From Blastomussa wellsi (taxonomy: Eukaryota > Cnidaria > Anthozoa > Scleractinia > Plerogyridae): a stretch of DNA of 64,000 nucleotides. Position 1 is the first letter of the stretch, and each line of letters begins with the position of its first letter. The notes under the pieces are model-generated. The model saw only the letters and a list, made by a program, of their open reading frames with translations. It did not search any database and was not told the DNA's origin. This document shows positions 35,754-49,300 of this stretch, piece by piece. Location: contig OX393563.1 of the NCBI GenBank assembly GCA_947652115.1, positions 12,195,985 through 12,259,984 on the forward strand, read 5' to 3'. Both the position numbers and the translations under genes were made by a program.

Positions 35754-38118
35754 TCAGTTCTGTGGCTCAATAGTGTCTTTGAGAACCTCTACGTAATTCG
35801 ACGGGAAGTAGCCAACCTGTGATGAAAAAAAAAAAAAGGTTTAGCGCTGAAGAAAGTGCAATTTTTAAGTCCTACACTAGCCGCGAGGGAACCAGTTAAT
35901 TCTGTTGCTTGAGATTCGACAGAACAAAATAAGGGATCCTTCGTCGGTTTACATTGTTACTCTCACTCTGACGATTTTGTAATGTTGCTCGCTCAGAGAT
36001 ATTTGGCGGGAAACAGTTAGGTATTGATAGATATCATGTGACCTCGAAGCAGCCAATGAATGAGAGCACGCGCCGTTGGCTGTACAACAAAACGAATTAA
36101 AATTTACTCCCAATAGGCCAATGGCTCCGCGGATAGCAGCTCCCGCAAGGTCTCTTATAAAAGGCTCGCTAAGCCCCACCAAAACACTCGCAACCACTAT
36201 ACCAGAGGACCAGTATCGAATGAACTGCTACACCAATGGACTTTATACCCAGTACAGAACCACTCACTTAGAACATGACGTTGAAAAAGCCACATGTAAA
36301 CAACCACTTATTCAACCCACCGCCGTTTCAGACCAATTCGCTCTCGCCGGACACTTATTGACCAACTTTGAATTTATCCTCCCAGAACTCTTAAATTCAG
36401 AGACAACATTTGCAAAGCAAGAGGAGCACGTATACTTGATCTCCAAAGGAAAGCCACTGTAACCTACTTTGATGAATAGACGCGATGAAACTAATATATA
36501 TTGCGTATATTCTTCTGCAGACAGTACTTCTTTTTCTCTAACGTATTTTGTTTACGTTTATATAGTCAGCCAATACCATATCAGTATTTTATCTTACTCC
36601 CTTTTATAAATGTAACCGTTTGTTTTCATCCTCACTTTGCCCCTTGGTTTTGACCATCCGAAACATAACAGGGGCAAATTAAATATACCATCAGTTTCAA
36701 GCTGTTTGATCAGCCTTGTATTGTAAAGTTTGTTTCATAAAACCAACCTGTCCATCACATTCTCCTTTCCACCAATCACCTTCTTTGTTGAGTATGAGAA
36801 TCTTGGCGTGTTTCTACAGTCAAGACAACAGAATGAATCAATATGGACAATTAGCTCTACGTCCGTCTTCACTTCGATGTGATATAATCAACTCAATATA
36901 TTTAACCACTGCTCAATCAGTAGCCTTCACTTGAACAGCCAAACAGGGTTTAAGATGATTTCCGCAGAACATTCGAGCAGAACATTCGAGCAAAAATGGC
37001 AAAAATAAAGTTACCAAAAAAATCTCATAGCATGGTAATATTTTAACTAAAGGTAAGAAGATCTTATCAAGACTTAAGCTCTCAAGCTGACCCCGCGAGA
37101 GAAAATTGAACTTGAAGTTATCCATATTTCAATTAAAAGGGACCTTTCGCGTTAGTTGAAAACACAATAACACACGCTTTGAGCATTCTTACGAGGTTTG
37201 ACATTAAATTTCTCGAGAATGCGTGGGGATTTAATCACGGGGTCACCAAGAGAAATGAATTACAGTGAGATGTTTTAAATAGTATTCAAAAAGTTATCGT
37301 GTTGTGAGTAGATATTTGGTAAATAATTTTTGCACTTATTGCTCGAACTTTTTGAGCGTGTAATCGCGTTCTTAATTTCTCACACATTTGCTTGCAAGTT
37401 TGTGGGGGAAAATTGTAGACAAATGTAAGGAAAATTGATAGTACGGCTACATCCCTCAAATTTGGTACATATAATCTTTTGCCTAGTACCTTCACTTTGC
37501 TATTCATATATTGTTCAGAATTTATTTTTTAAGAACATTATTTGCTATTGGATTCCCATACAAACACAGTAACTTTGGGGCCAACATGTCGATCTACCCA
37601 AAACGCCACGCGTGACGCCATCTTTTTCCGTTACAATTCTGCTGTAAGGGATAAAACGCCACAAGTTCAAAGCTCTCTTGACATGTTTTCTTCGTGAATC
37701 CTGGAGAGAAAATAAACGAGCATGCAAAATTCATAATTACCTGAATTGAAATTTCTTTTGGATTCCTCGCCGAATAAGGATACAAAGCTTTGGCCCAACC
37801 AATTCCACCTGCAGATAATGACGTACTTTGAGAAAATGAGAACTAAATTTGCGTGCACAATATTAATCACCACGCAGTTGCTACTCCCAGCTAGTTGCAA
37901 CTCCCAGCTGCCAGTATACTTATTATTAGTAAAATCCAACTAGTGGTCTATTATCAATGCTGCGTTCTGATTGGTTGAGCTACTACCAGGCTATATGTTA
38001 TAGCCCACTAGTAGCGAAAGCGCCGGCTTTGAAAACCAAAACAATGGCGGCTGAATTGCGTTTTTGCTGAAGTTTCCGACGAGTTTTTGAGCTCATTATT
38101 AGATAATTCTATACTTTC

Positions 38119-38159
<41 letters not shown>

Positions 38160-40351
38160 GGCCTCTGAGTGAATAGCCCATTCGGCCTTCGGCCTCATGG
38201 GCTATTGACTATTGAATAATTGTTAACTGTACGTCTCCTCTCGGACACTAAAGGAAAAAAGGAGCAACTAGGTAACACACGTATTTGAGAAAATTCTATT
38301 TGTTTTCGTTAATCAGAAGTTATCAACTTCAAACTGACAGAGCAACAGTCTTTTAGTGGCAAAATTTCAGCCACATAACAAACAACGACGATTGCCGAGA
38401 ACTATAAATGTAATTTCTATACAAGCTGAGGTGAGCTTGAAAAAAATTCGGGCTGACCAGGACATTTTTCAACTTAACCCAATGCAGTCCATTTCAATTC
38501 TCTACAGTAAAACCCTTCCATGCGCCTTTTTGGCTCTTTTTTTTTGTTTCTTTTGAGTTCTTCTACAGTTTTTATCCCTTTACATAATAATAATATTTTA
38601 GCTGATAAAACGACCAGCGGGCCAGCACTAAAGTTACGTTATGACCTAGCCCCTTAAAAAGAACGATAAACCTCCGTGTCCGTACGCCTACAATCCTGGA
38701 TAGAAGTGTTTAAACACATTAACCAAATTTCCACTAATTTAGGCTACCAACGCTCCTTTCTTCACCTCCCCCTCCCCCATTTGTTTTACCTTTGCCTTTT
38801 TGTTCTTCGTTGACACCGTACCGTAGCTTCGTGTCCAGTCCTGGAAAACTCACGCCTAAAGTGTTGGCCTTGTAGTAATCAACTAGTTCCTGAAGTTGGA
38901 AAGTGGAGAACGGTATGTTTTTTTGTTCTTCCCTAATTGCTACTGCTAATTGCCTACTGCGATTGTAGGTTGAGGATGTGGAGTCATGGGGGATAAGTAA
39001 AATGGTAAACTCTGCATACGAACCTAGTGGCCCATGAGGCCGGAGCTTATCCCGGTTTCCTTGGCAAGAAGAGACTAGGAGTATTTCTACTCCCCCTGGA
39101 TGGAATGCTAGTCCATCGCAGGGTTACCCCCGTCCTATTTCGCGAGTACCCATTTATACACCTAGGTGGAGAGGGGCACTGTGAGAGTAAAGTGTCTTGC
39201 CCAAGAACACAACGAAGTGCCCCGAGTTCCAGGGCTAGAACCCAGACCGCCCGATCAGGAGCCCAGTGTGCTTACCATTAGGCCTCCGCATCTCCCAACA
39301 TGGGGGGATATGGGAGGGACAGATTTGGCCAAAGCTGTCAACCAGTTGGAACAAGAAGAAGACTAAGACATCACGTGTTTTAGACACGTTTAACACGCCA
39401 CGAGATATCTTTACTGGGGGGGGGGGAGAGGGTGGCCATGTGTGACTATTTGACTACTTGTGTGCGCGGAGTGTTAAATTAGTTCCATTCATTCTGAAAG
39501 TTCATAAGTGAGCTTTCCTTTAAATTATTAATCTTAATACCCTCAGACATTTATCTCAGCATCGCTCATTGAAGTAAACACCGGTAACATTGAAATGAAA
39601 TTTCTGTATTTCTTATTGCCGAGTGATTCGTGTGTTCTTTTGCTCTGGTATATGAGTTTCTCTGCTACATCTAAGTTTATACGTCACTCTTTTGGAACGT
39701 GTCTAAAGGACGTGATGTCTTATTCTTCAATGATCGCTTCCATGACCATGCGACGACTGATATCTCTGCGTGAAGTACAAGGGGAAAGGCCCATCCCTTC
39801 TCTGGAACATCCCGCTCTTGCTAACGATCCCCTCTGCTGTGTACATTTACCTCCATAGTCTGTTTGTCATGGGAGAGTGCAATTCTTTGCATCAAAAAGG
39901 ATATGGAGTCTTTCAAATCTTAAGGTGCCACATACCTCTACCGAAGAAAACACTATTGCTTTCGTTAAGTAAAACGTTCCTTCTTCATAAGGTATTTTAA
40001 TGTGTTTCACCTCATTGCGAAATCTGTGAATGGGAAGAAAATGAATGATCTTAGCCTTTGAGTTAATACTTCTAGCAACCACCAGATGACTAATACCAAT
40101 AATCCAAACACTTGTCCTTCTTACTAAATCTCGTAAACTCTCCTACGATTTTTCCGATTTCCCTTTCACATTCCAGCACAAATTTGCAAAAAATTTCCGA
40201 CAGCTAGATTGCAAAAGGCCCGGACACACTTTGCGACAAGTCGCGGATCTCTGTGAAAATTCTCTTCACGTGTACTGCTTCCAACACAAGTCGCTGCGAC
40301 ACGCTGCGACAGACGTTTGTCACTGCGATCAGTCGCATCAATTCAGGTTAG

Positions 40352-40396
<45 letters not shown>

Positions 40397-43300
40397 GTAT
40401 AACAATATAATTTGGTTTTATCAACTGGGTTGATAATGTCAATTGGCCACCGTAAAGAGATTCAAGTGCTGACGTTTCGAGCGTTAGCCCTTCGTCGGTA
40501 TTCGCTCCGACGAAGGGCTAACGCTCGAAACGTCAGCACTTGAATCTCTTTACGGTGGCCAATTGACATTATCAACCCAGTTGATAAAACCAAATTCAAT
40601 TCAGGTTAGTTTTAATTCGTGTAAATTCTCGTCCCCAGAGCCCACAATATCCTACCGACTGGTCTGCGCAGGGATTGAGACGTCTGACCTTTGTTGAGCA
40701 TGCGCAGAGTACACGTTCGGTAATTTTAAGCCAATCAGATTTGTTGGATTTCGCAATGAGTCCTTCAATAGCGGATTCCAGGAGCGCTTACAACTTACAC
40801 GAAAAAAAAAACGGTTATTCCGGGGTGAATTCAAATGATACGGTGGACTTTTTTGCGAGAAAAAGGTAATACCTTCCGAGGTGTGCCTAACAGGTCACGT
40901 CAATTATCCAAGTTTTGAATGTCAATTTATTGGTTCTTACTTGACAGATAAGGCGTATTCTCCAGATCTGTTGACACTTTCCCGTATTAAGAAAGTGCCG
41001 TCACTTTTGTTATTCAATTCTTGTGTTGCCAATGGTCTGTCCTTCTTTCCTGCAAACCTGGTAAGGTAAACACAACGCAAACTTACAGATATCTTAAGAC
41101 GGATTCCGCTCAAAGTTCGAGCAATAAGTGCAAAAATTATTTACCAAAAAGGTCGAAAGAAGGGGCGAAAGGTCCCTTTTAATTGAAATATGGATAACTT
41201 CATGTTCAATTTTCTCTCGCGGGGTCAGCTTGAGAGCCTAAGTCTTGATAAGACCTTCTTACCTTAAGTTAAAATATTACCATGCTATGAGATTTTTTTG
41301 GTAACTTTATTTTTGCCATTATTGCTCGAATGTTCTGCGGAAATCATCTTAATAGGTGAAAACACAAGAATATCGAAATCTCTGCACTGCAATAAAATAG
41401 TTTCAAATTCTAAGTAACGGTTTTCATCGTCGTCCACCTTCCTTCTTTCTTCCCATTAAATGCGACCTACAATTCTGTCATTCCTAGTCTAAGTAGGCGC
41501 ATATAAAACCATGCAAAGAAACCCACCAATCAGTACTGAAGAAGACAGATGCAAAGGTAAGATCACTTACCAGTTAAAACTTCTTAACGAAACGTTCAAA
41601 TTTGACGGCGGCGGAGTCGAGTGAATTCTAGAAGGAAAGAGATAGAATTACACGAGCGCACATCTCGACATTCCTTATGGTTAAAATAGTCATCCTGAAG
41701 ATGCTGAAACGCTGTATTTTGTTATCGACGGTTTCTTTTTATACTTAAAATATACCCACATGCAATCAAATACCTAAAAAACCGAGTTTCCTTTCCTGAA
41801 AAGAAAGACGGTCGGAGACGAGTTAGAAGCTGTCCAGACAGTCGCTTTCCTTCTTTGAGTGCAACTTTCCCTCACGTGTCGTAAGTTCTTTTTCATTTTA
41901 TTTGTGTTTGATCAACCGAAGAGAATTCTAACTTAAATTACATTGAGATGCACAACCATACAGGTCGCTACTCACTCCTCTTTTATCGTCGTTTCTTCGT
42001 AGCGGGATGTTGCTTTTAACGCCTACAACAATAACAAAATAATACACAAGAAGAACCTTTCAATGGCATTTTGTAAAGTAAGATTTGATGAAGTTTACCG
42101 AAAACATTGGTTTACCAACATTTTAGATCCCAGATCTTTATATGGGGACCAGGGACTTATATGGGAATATTTCGCCAAGTTTTGACATTCACCTACCACG
42201 TGACTTTGAGGGAAATAACCAACTGCTCCAGTCCTTTTCGACCGGCCCTGCCAGAGTGGGGAAGAAAACAGTAATAGTCAAAGAGGAAGAACGCCAGGAA
42301 GTGAAAAAAATTCATACGCGAAAACAAAAAAAGATTTTGTTCGTCTTTAGAAATTGTAATACAAGGAAGAAATGGATCACACTTACCTCCCACCATTCAG
42401 GATCGTTCTTATTGATTACTTCAACCTCATCTCCGACTAAAAAACTTAAAACTGGGCGACCACCAGGAGCGATCCCAGCAAAGCTGACAATTAAAAAAAA
42501 GTGTAAGGGTAAGGTAAAGTCTGCATTACGAGCCTAGTGGCCCATCAGGCCGGAGCTTATTCCTGTTTCCTTAGCATAAAGCGACTAAGAGTACATGCAT
42601 TTCTACTGCCCCCTAGATGGGATGTTAGTCCATCGCAGGGTTACCCCAAAGTTAAATTCGCCAGTATCCTTATAAGCCTGGGTGTCTTGCCCAAGAACAC
42701 AACGCAGTGCCCCGGTCAGAGCTCTAACCCGGACCACCGGATCCGAAATCCAGCGCACTATTAAACCATTAGGTCACCGCGTCTCCAACGAGAAAAAAAG
42801 CAACTTTTAATTCTTCTCAAATATTGCAAAACCCTTCCCTTTATGGTTGGTAAGCGAGTAAGGTAATCTCTATCTCCCTCAGCCATCGTCACCAGAAACT
42901 CTTCTCTCCCACTTAAGGCACTGCGTGACTACCCAATTAACGCAACGACGAAGACAAAAAATCTCTGGGGTGCTCGAGATAAAAACCCTTGGGGTGATGG
43001 CTTGAAAGTTTGCAATATAAGGAGTACCTTTGTGCCGGGTTTGATACAATTTACAACTTGAGTTCAAAATGAGAATTTCAAAACAGTCAAAACTTACTTT
43101 GACGTCGCCAGGTAAAGCGTCTGATTTGCAGTTCCTGCAGAGTTCAAACCAGAAAGAAGAAAGGACCAGCATTAGAGGGGTGGGTGTAAAATCAAAACCA
43201 ATGCAATCACTCCAGCCAATGGGCCATTTCCGAGTTCTCTTTTGCCTCAGTGTCAAAACGAGTCTAGGTGCGAAATCATTCATATTAAAATGTGTTTTAC

Positions 43301-46300
43301 TTGCATCTTCATTCTCATGCTCATTTCCATAATATAGAGATCTAGCCAAGCCTAAAAGCAGAGCTCCGTATTTTTGAAGGTTCTTAATAATTTGTAAAAT
43401 TGCGTTCATTAAAAGTACTAGCGTGCGCAACTGCTCAAGAAAGATTCCACAGCCGAAATGAATATAAAGAATAATTACGTCAACTCCAATTTCAGGATTT
43501 CCGCCGAGAATGATTGCCGCTCGTAACGAACACTCCAGCTCCTAAAAGAAGAAAATAAACGCTACCCACTCATTTGACAATTTTTCCTTTTCACTTTTCC
43601 CTTGACCCTAATAAGGATTTTACGTTGATAGCAAATAAAATTGTTTGAACTGAGTGTGCATGCAGCGCAGGGGGAGGGGGACAGGAGCATCTTGACCTTC
43701 CACTTCCGGTACTTCCGGTTCCCACCCCTTTCATGTTGCGTGATATTTTGCAATAGAAATAGCACAATGTTGCAGTTTTTTTTTATTTCACCCGGTTCCC
43801 ACCATATCAGGAATCCCGCTTCTCGCCCTCTCTTCTCCCGCCTCCCCGTGGAGTTCTTACACCTTGTCCCCTATAATCCCAGGTTCTCGCCCGACTGGCC
43901 TCACTTCCCCCTCCCACCCCACCCCTACAACATGTCGCTTTAAAAAGAAGTGAAAACGAACCTTGTCGCATTCTCCCTGGCGCAGACACTTTCCTATGTT
44001 TAGCTAGGTCCGGGCTCAGGCTCGTCGGCATAGACGATTGTTTAGAGAAGGGGTTTCTGGCAGTCATGTTCGGACGAAAGGGCGAAGTACCAGAGAACTG
44101 ATCGTGAAGGCCAGGGCTTGCTCTACATGTGCCAGCCTTGGGTACGCAGTCTTTGTGGGCAGCCGCGTCACAAACTGAAGGTAAAAGAAAGCGAGATTGT
44201 TTAGACAAAAAAAATTCAAACAAATCGTATCTAACTTGGTGTTTATAGGCAAATGGATGCACTGGAGGTGCTATACAAGTTTAAAAATAATGCATGCCGT
44301 ATTAAGGTATTAGCTGTTTTGGCGGGAAGGTTCCAGCGACCACGCCGACCAGCGTCGCACGATTTGCTAGTCTTGAACGAGGCTCTCGAAGACAAACAAA
44401 TGAACTTTGACATTTTCAGGGACAAACATACAAGGGATAAACATTCAGGGATAAACATGCAAGTAAGAGTAAATGGTAATAAGACAATATAATATAAATG
44501 TTTGTTGGGAGTAAAGAGGTTTTTATCATCGAATTAAGAACGAAGCGTTCGAAGAAAAACCTTTGACCGCAAAGTAGTGCTGTGTTGTCCAATTTAATAC
44601 TGAGCTAGCACGTCACGGAATTTAAGCTTACTTTCCCTTATCGAAATTGGGGTTAAATAAGCTGTTTCATTCATTTGAAAAGACCAAATTCGCAAAACCT
44701 GAAAAGGAACTACAGTCTCTTGCTATATTTGAATGGGCTTCAATTTCTGTGTTAAATCATGTGTGGTTGTTAATGATTTCTTTTGAGTTAGTTCTGTTTT
44801 AGAGAGTCCCTTTACGATAAGCCTATTATTGTAAATGTAAATAAGAAATGATCCTTGCAGATAATTTTCCAATCTGAACAATTGAAAATTAAAGAAGCCT
44901 GAAAAATCTCCAGTTGCTCAAATTCTTGTTGGGCTATTGCATTAATTTTTTGAACTCTACCCGTTGAGGAACAGTAGAATTATCTTGGGGAAGAGAGGAA
45001 AATTGTGGATTTCTCAAGGGGTGAGACTGGAATTAAGAGGAATTCTCAGGGGGGGAAGGGGATCGGTAAAAAGTTATGGAATTCGTTAGGGGTAAAACCC
45101 AGAAATCCTTTGGAATTTGTCAGGGAGAAACACATTTCTAATGAAAAACCTTAGGGGTCAGCACATTCTTAACAGATTTCTTCACGGGTTAAGGCAATTT
45201 TGATGGATTTATTTAGGGGTGAAGACGTTTCCTAGAGATTTCTTTAGGGGTTAGACTGAAATACCTATCCTCAACGCGGGGGGGGGGGGGGGGGGGGGTT
45301 GCGGATTTTAAATGGCATAGCCCATTTACAACTACGTCCACAGTTCTCATTATGACTCATTTAATACAATTCACATCAAGCTTATTATTTTTTTCAGTAA
45401 CAAACAAACTTACTCGCACATTTGTACCCTTGGTTTGTTAAACCCCTAGAAGAAACCAAAGGCATTGTGTTAACAAGGTATTTCAAATGTACAAAGTAGA
45501 GGGGATGTAACAGCTCTCGTAAGTTCTCACATGAATGCTCGATACCCTGCGAGAAAACAATAGAACAAACAACAGGAACAATGCCCCTAGCCCCTAAAAC
45601 AATAGCAACTGCTGTCAGTAGAATTACAAGCTTACGAGAGCGGCTACACTACCGAAAGTAGAGGAGCTTAGATTAAAAATACTGTAGATTTAGGAAAATG
45701 CATAATATTATAAAAAAAACTATTTACACCAGAAAACATGTGCCTTGTTTTAGTCGCAAGGCAGATTTTGAATCATGTTTACGTCCAGTTCGCGTTTTAT
45801 TTTAGGTATTTTAGCCCAAATAGCACAACCCGAGAAAATTACAACATCACTTACCACAGTAAGTTTGCACAAACTCCGCAATACGTCGGCGACGGAAACG
45901 TGTGCAGTTCAAATTTGTGATTACCTGTAAAGTGGAACGCAACTTTTAATTTTTGTTTGGGGCAACCGACAGGCACGCAACCCGTTTCCAAGTGAGAAAT
46001 CACTTGTTTGTTTTTGGGTGGTTCTGCCGCTTGTTTTCCTTTTTACTCGACTCTAGCTCTTAAAGTGCCTATAAAGTAAAAAATATCTTAAGCCTATTTG
46101 AAAGTCTTTACAAAATGAGGAAGAATGGTGTTTTTGTTTTTTTAATATCTTGTTTCATTCCAGGGATATTCACGTTTTTGTATTATGCAAATGAGATCAC
46201 CGATGACGTCATTAGTGGTTCCAGTGTGGGGTCAAAACACAAAGTGAAGAATATCTTTACAAATAATAATGCAATGCAGTTGAAACTTGGCATGCTTATT

Positions 46301-49300
46301 GTACCCTAAGGAATACACCACTTGGTGCCTATTTTGATGTTGCTATGGTAACGCTTTTGGTTCCAGTCTCTTTCCTCTCTGAATGCATTATTGCTATTTG
46401 TGGCTTTGAAATAAGAGGTACATGAACCTATTTAAACATGTACAATGTCCACATTGCACTTGGTCTCCTCATTACTGTTTTGGAAGTGGACAATGTTTGG
46501 TAGACATAAAACAGTAATTGTCATTGCCGCATAAAAGAGATCTCTATCCAAAAGTTTTTGCCATAGCAACATCAAAATTGTCACCATGTGGTGTATGTCT
46601 TAGGGTACAATACTCATGCCAAGTTTCAACTGCATTGCTATATTTGTTGTAAAGATATTCTTCACTTTGTGATTTGACACCACACTGGAACCACTAATGA
46701 CGTCATCAGTTATCTAATTTGCATAACACAAAAACGGGAATATCTCTGTAACGAAATAAGATATTAAAAAAAGAAAAACAACATCCTTCCCCATTTTTTA
46801 CGGGCTTTCAAATAAGCTTAAGATATTTTTTACTTCATAGGCACTTTAAGCTCAACAGGGGAAGTAAATTTTTCAAAGGCTTGCAGTTGTGTGAATACTG
46901 ACAAATCAAGTTCCACAAAGGATACTTCAGAAAACCAAATTTAGAGTTACGTGTTTTTACATGTACATTTACCGGGCTTTAACCAGTGCCAAGTTTTTGG
47001 CGGGCAACAGCAGCCGCTGTGACGGGTGTAGTGTTTTATGTTTCCAACAAACAACCCACGCACTGTCAACAACTATGAAAGGGTTTTCAGCATTTTGATT
47101 GTCATCTTGTAATAGGGACTTTCTTATGAAGCCTCGAATGTGATGAAATATATGTCACTGAATCTACTAAGAGTTGGCTAAAAAAGGTTTTATTACCTTG
47201 GTCAACGTTCCTTAATGTAACAGCATCCCTGAAACGAAGGAGATCAAACTTTGAAGTGTCATGTTAGTCTCACTTCCATCCTTTAATTTGGTTGTCACGT
47301 AATGCTTCTTTCCAGGCCTGAGGTAGGAAAAAAGCATTGTGTGACGACCGATGCAACGGCTTTCAGGAAGACAAGAAGGTTATCCTCGCATCTCGCATTG
47401 TGGTCAGTGCAATGACCTTCGCCACTGTGTCTTCATTTCCAATAAATTATGCAAATAGACTACTAGATTTCAATTTTGATACAAAGAGAAAATGTAAACA
47501 AAGAGAAAATGTAAAAGGTCAGGGAATTTTACTTATGGTTCACAAGTGTTCATGCAGATTATGAAATACAATTTAGTTTGGAAAACCATCATATAACACA
47601 ATTGATTTTGATACTGCCCATGGAGTGACATGCACAGGAGCAGTAGTTTTGGTCAGACGTTCCCGTTGTTTCTTTTTTTTATTGTTGTTTTATTGTTCAT
47701 CTAATGCAGTTAGTGAAAATTGTTTAGAGGTCAGAGAAAAGTCAAGGAAAAGTCATGGAAAGGTTCAAGTTCTTTTATGATTGGCAACACTGATTACTGG
47801 AACAGTACTCTAGTATAGTAACAAAGACAACTTCTTACATGGCCACAGTAAGGTCATTAATCCATTTCTTTTTCATATCTTCTGTTTTGGTTGACATATA
47901 GCAAGAGTTGCGTTCTGCAAATACATGTGAACACGTGTAGACTGAAATTTAACATGGTAAATACAATGGGACCTGCTCTACAACTTTAGAATTTCTAACA
48001 CTAAATTCTAATACAATGATTGATGGTCACACTGTATCCTAAATGAGTTATGACGTGGCTATATACCATTCAGTACTCAGATGTTCAAAGGGTACTTTTG
48101 TTGACTGGAGAAATCACTATCTGGGGACCTGGTGGCCTAATATTGTTAGCATGTTGGACTCTGGATTGTATTGTCTGGGTTCGAGTTGGATCAAGGGTCT
48201 GCAGCAGGTGTATAAACAGGAACTCTACAGGGAGTTACGCTGAGATGGAGTAGCATCCCATCTATCAGAGTCAGCTTAATGTATACAGAAACCGGGATAA
48301 GCTCCAGCACTAGGGAACACTGGCCTAATGCAGCCTCTACTGATACATCACTACCCAGTGGATAGCATAATAATTATCCCTTGATAAAAGCCCTGAGGCC
48401 TATACATGTAGCACTGTTAGGTCACGCGTTGCAGGGTTACAACACATATCACAGGAAATTCTTAAATAATAAACCAGACTTTGCAGTAGGATTTTCTACA
48501 TAGCATACCTTGATCAAAATTTTTCATATACCAAATGTGAGAAAACTGCAAGACAAAAACAAGGAACAATTCAAACCACCACCTCGTTCCTAACTTAAAA
48601 ATCTGGTGCTTTAGTAGTTTGATTTGGCACAATTTCCAGACATCTATGCAGTCAACTCTCTCGATAACAAACACCTCTGTAAGATGGAAACCTCAATAGC
48701 CTGGACAGCTCTCTAAGAAAGACAGTTGGTGTTGTCCCTGATGGTGTCTGTCCTAGGGAGAGTTAGAAGTAAAAAGATCTTGCTTTTTGCTCTTTCTGTT
48801 AAATCCCTACCTTATTCTTTACTGGATTTGATGGCATGTCTTGAATTTCAAAATACTGGAGAAATAGGGACTGCTTGTGATGGTATGTGTCCCCCTTGGG
48901 TAAAAGATAAAAACAAATTAACCAAAATTAACAATTAAACTGGGCACAGACTTGTTGTTTTCACTGCTGGTAAAGTCAAAGGCAGTGAATGGAAGATACT
49001 GTACAACGCTGTAGTTATGGTACTTCATGTATCAGTGCCTGAACCGATCAATACTAACCTTTGTCTTGCAGATAATTAAGGCCGTATCAAAGAGAAACGC
49101 ATGTCTGTAAGGTAAAAGAAAAAAGAGAACAGTATCTTGGGTATGCCCCATGTGAATGTTTGCATCAGTGATTAATACCTATAAATTTACTACAATCTAA
49201 TGTACATGTGCACAAGTGTGTTCGCTAATATAAAATTGTGAATTATTGTTTCAGTCTGTCTAAAGGGGATTTCTATTTTTTATTATTATCAAAATATTTC

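Noticed and set aside
42879..43430. 183-codon minus-strand open frame
   Set aside because: It overlaps VAV exon 24 (43134-43098) in a different frame. The exon is supported by splice sites and phase; the long frame has no motif and is probably chance or repeat-derived.
45525..45556. Possible C1-domain exon of VAV reading GIEHS
   Set aside because: It would replace a zinc-binding Cys with His and does not fit the phase after exon 21; 45445-45414 fits in phase and restores the full ligand set.
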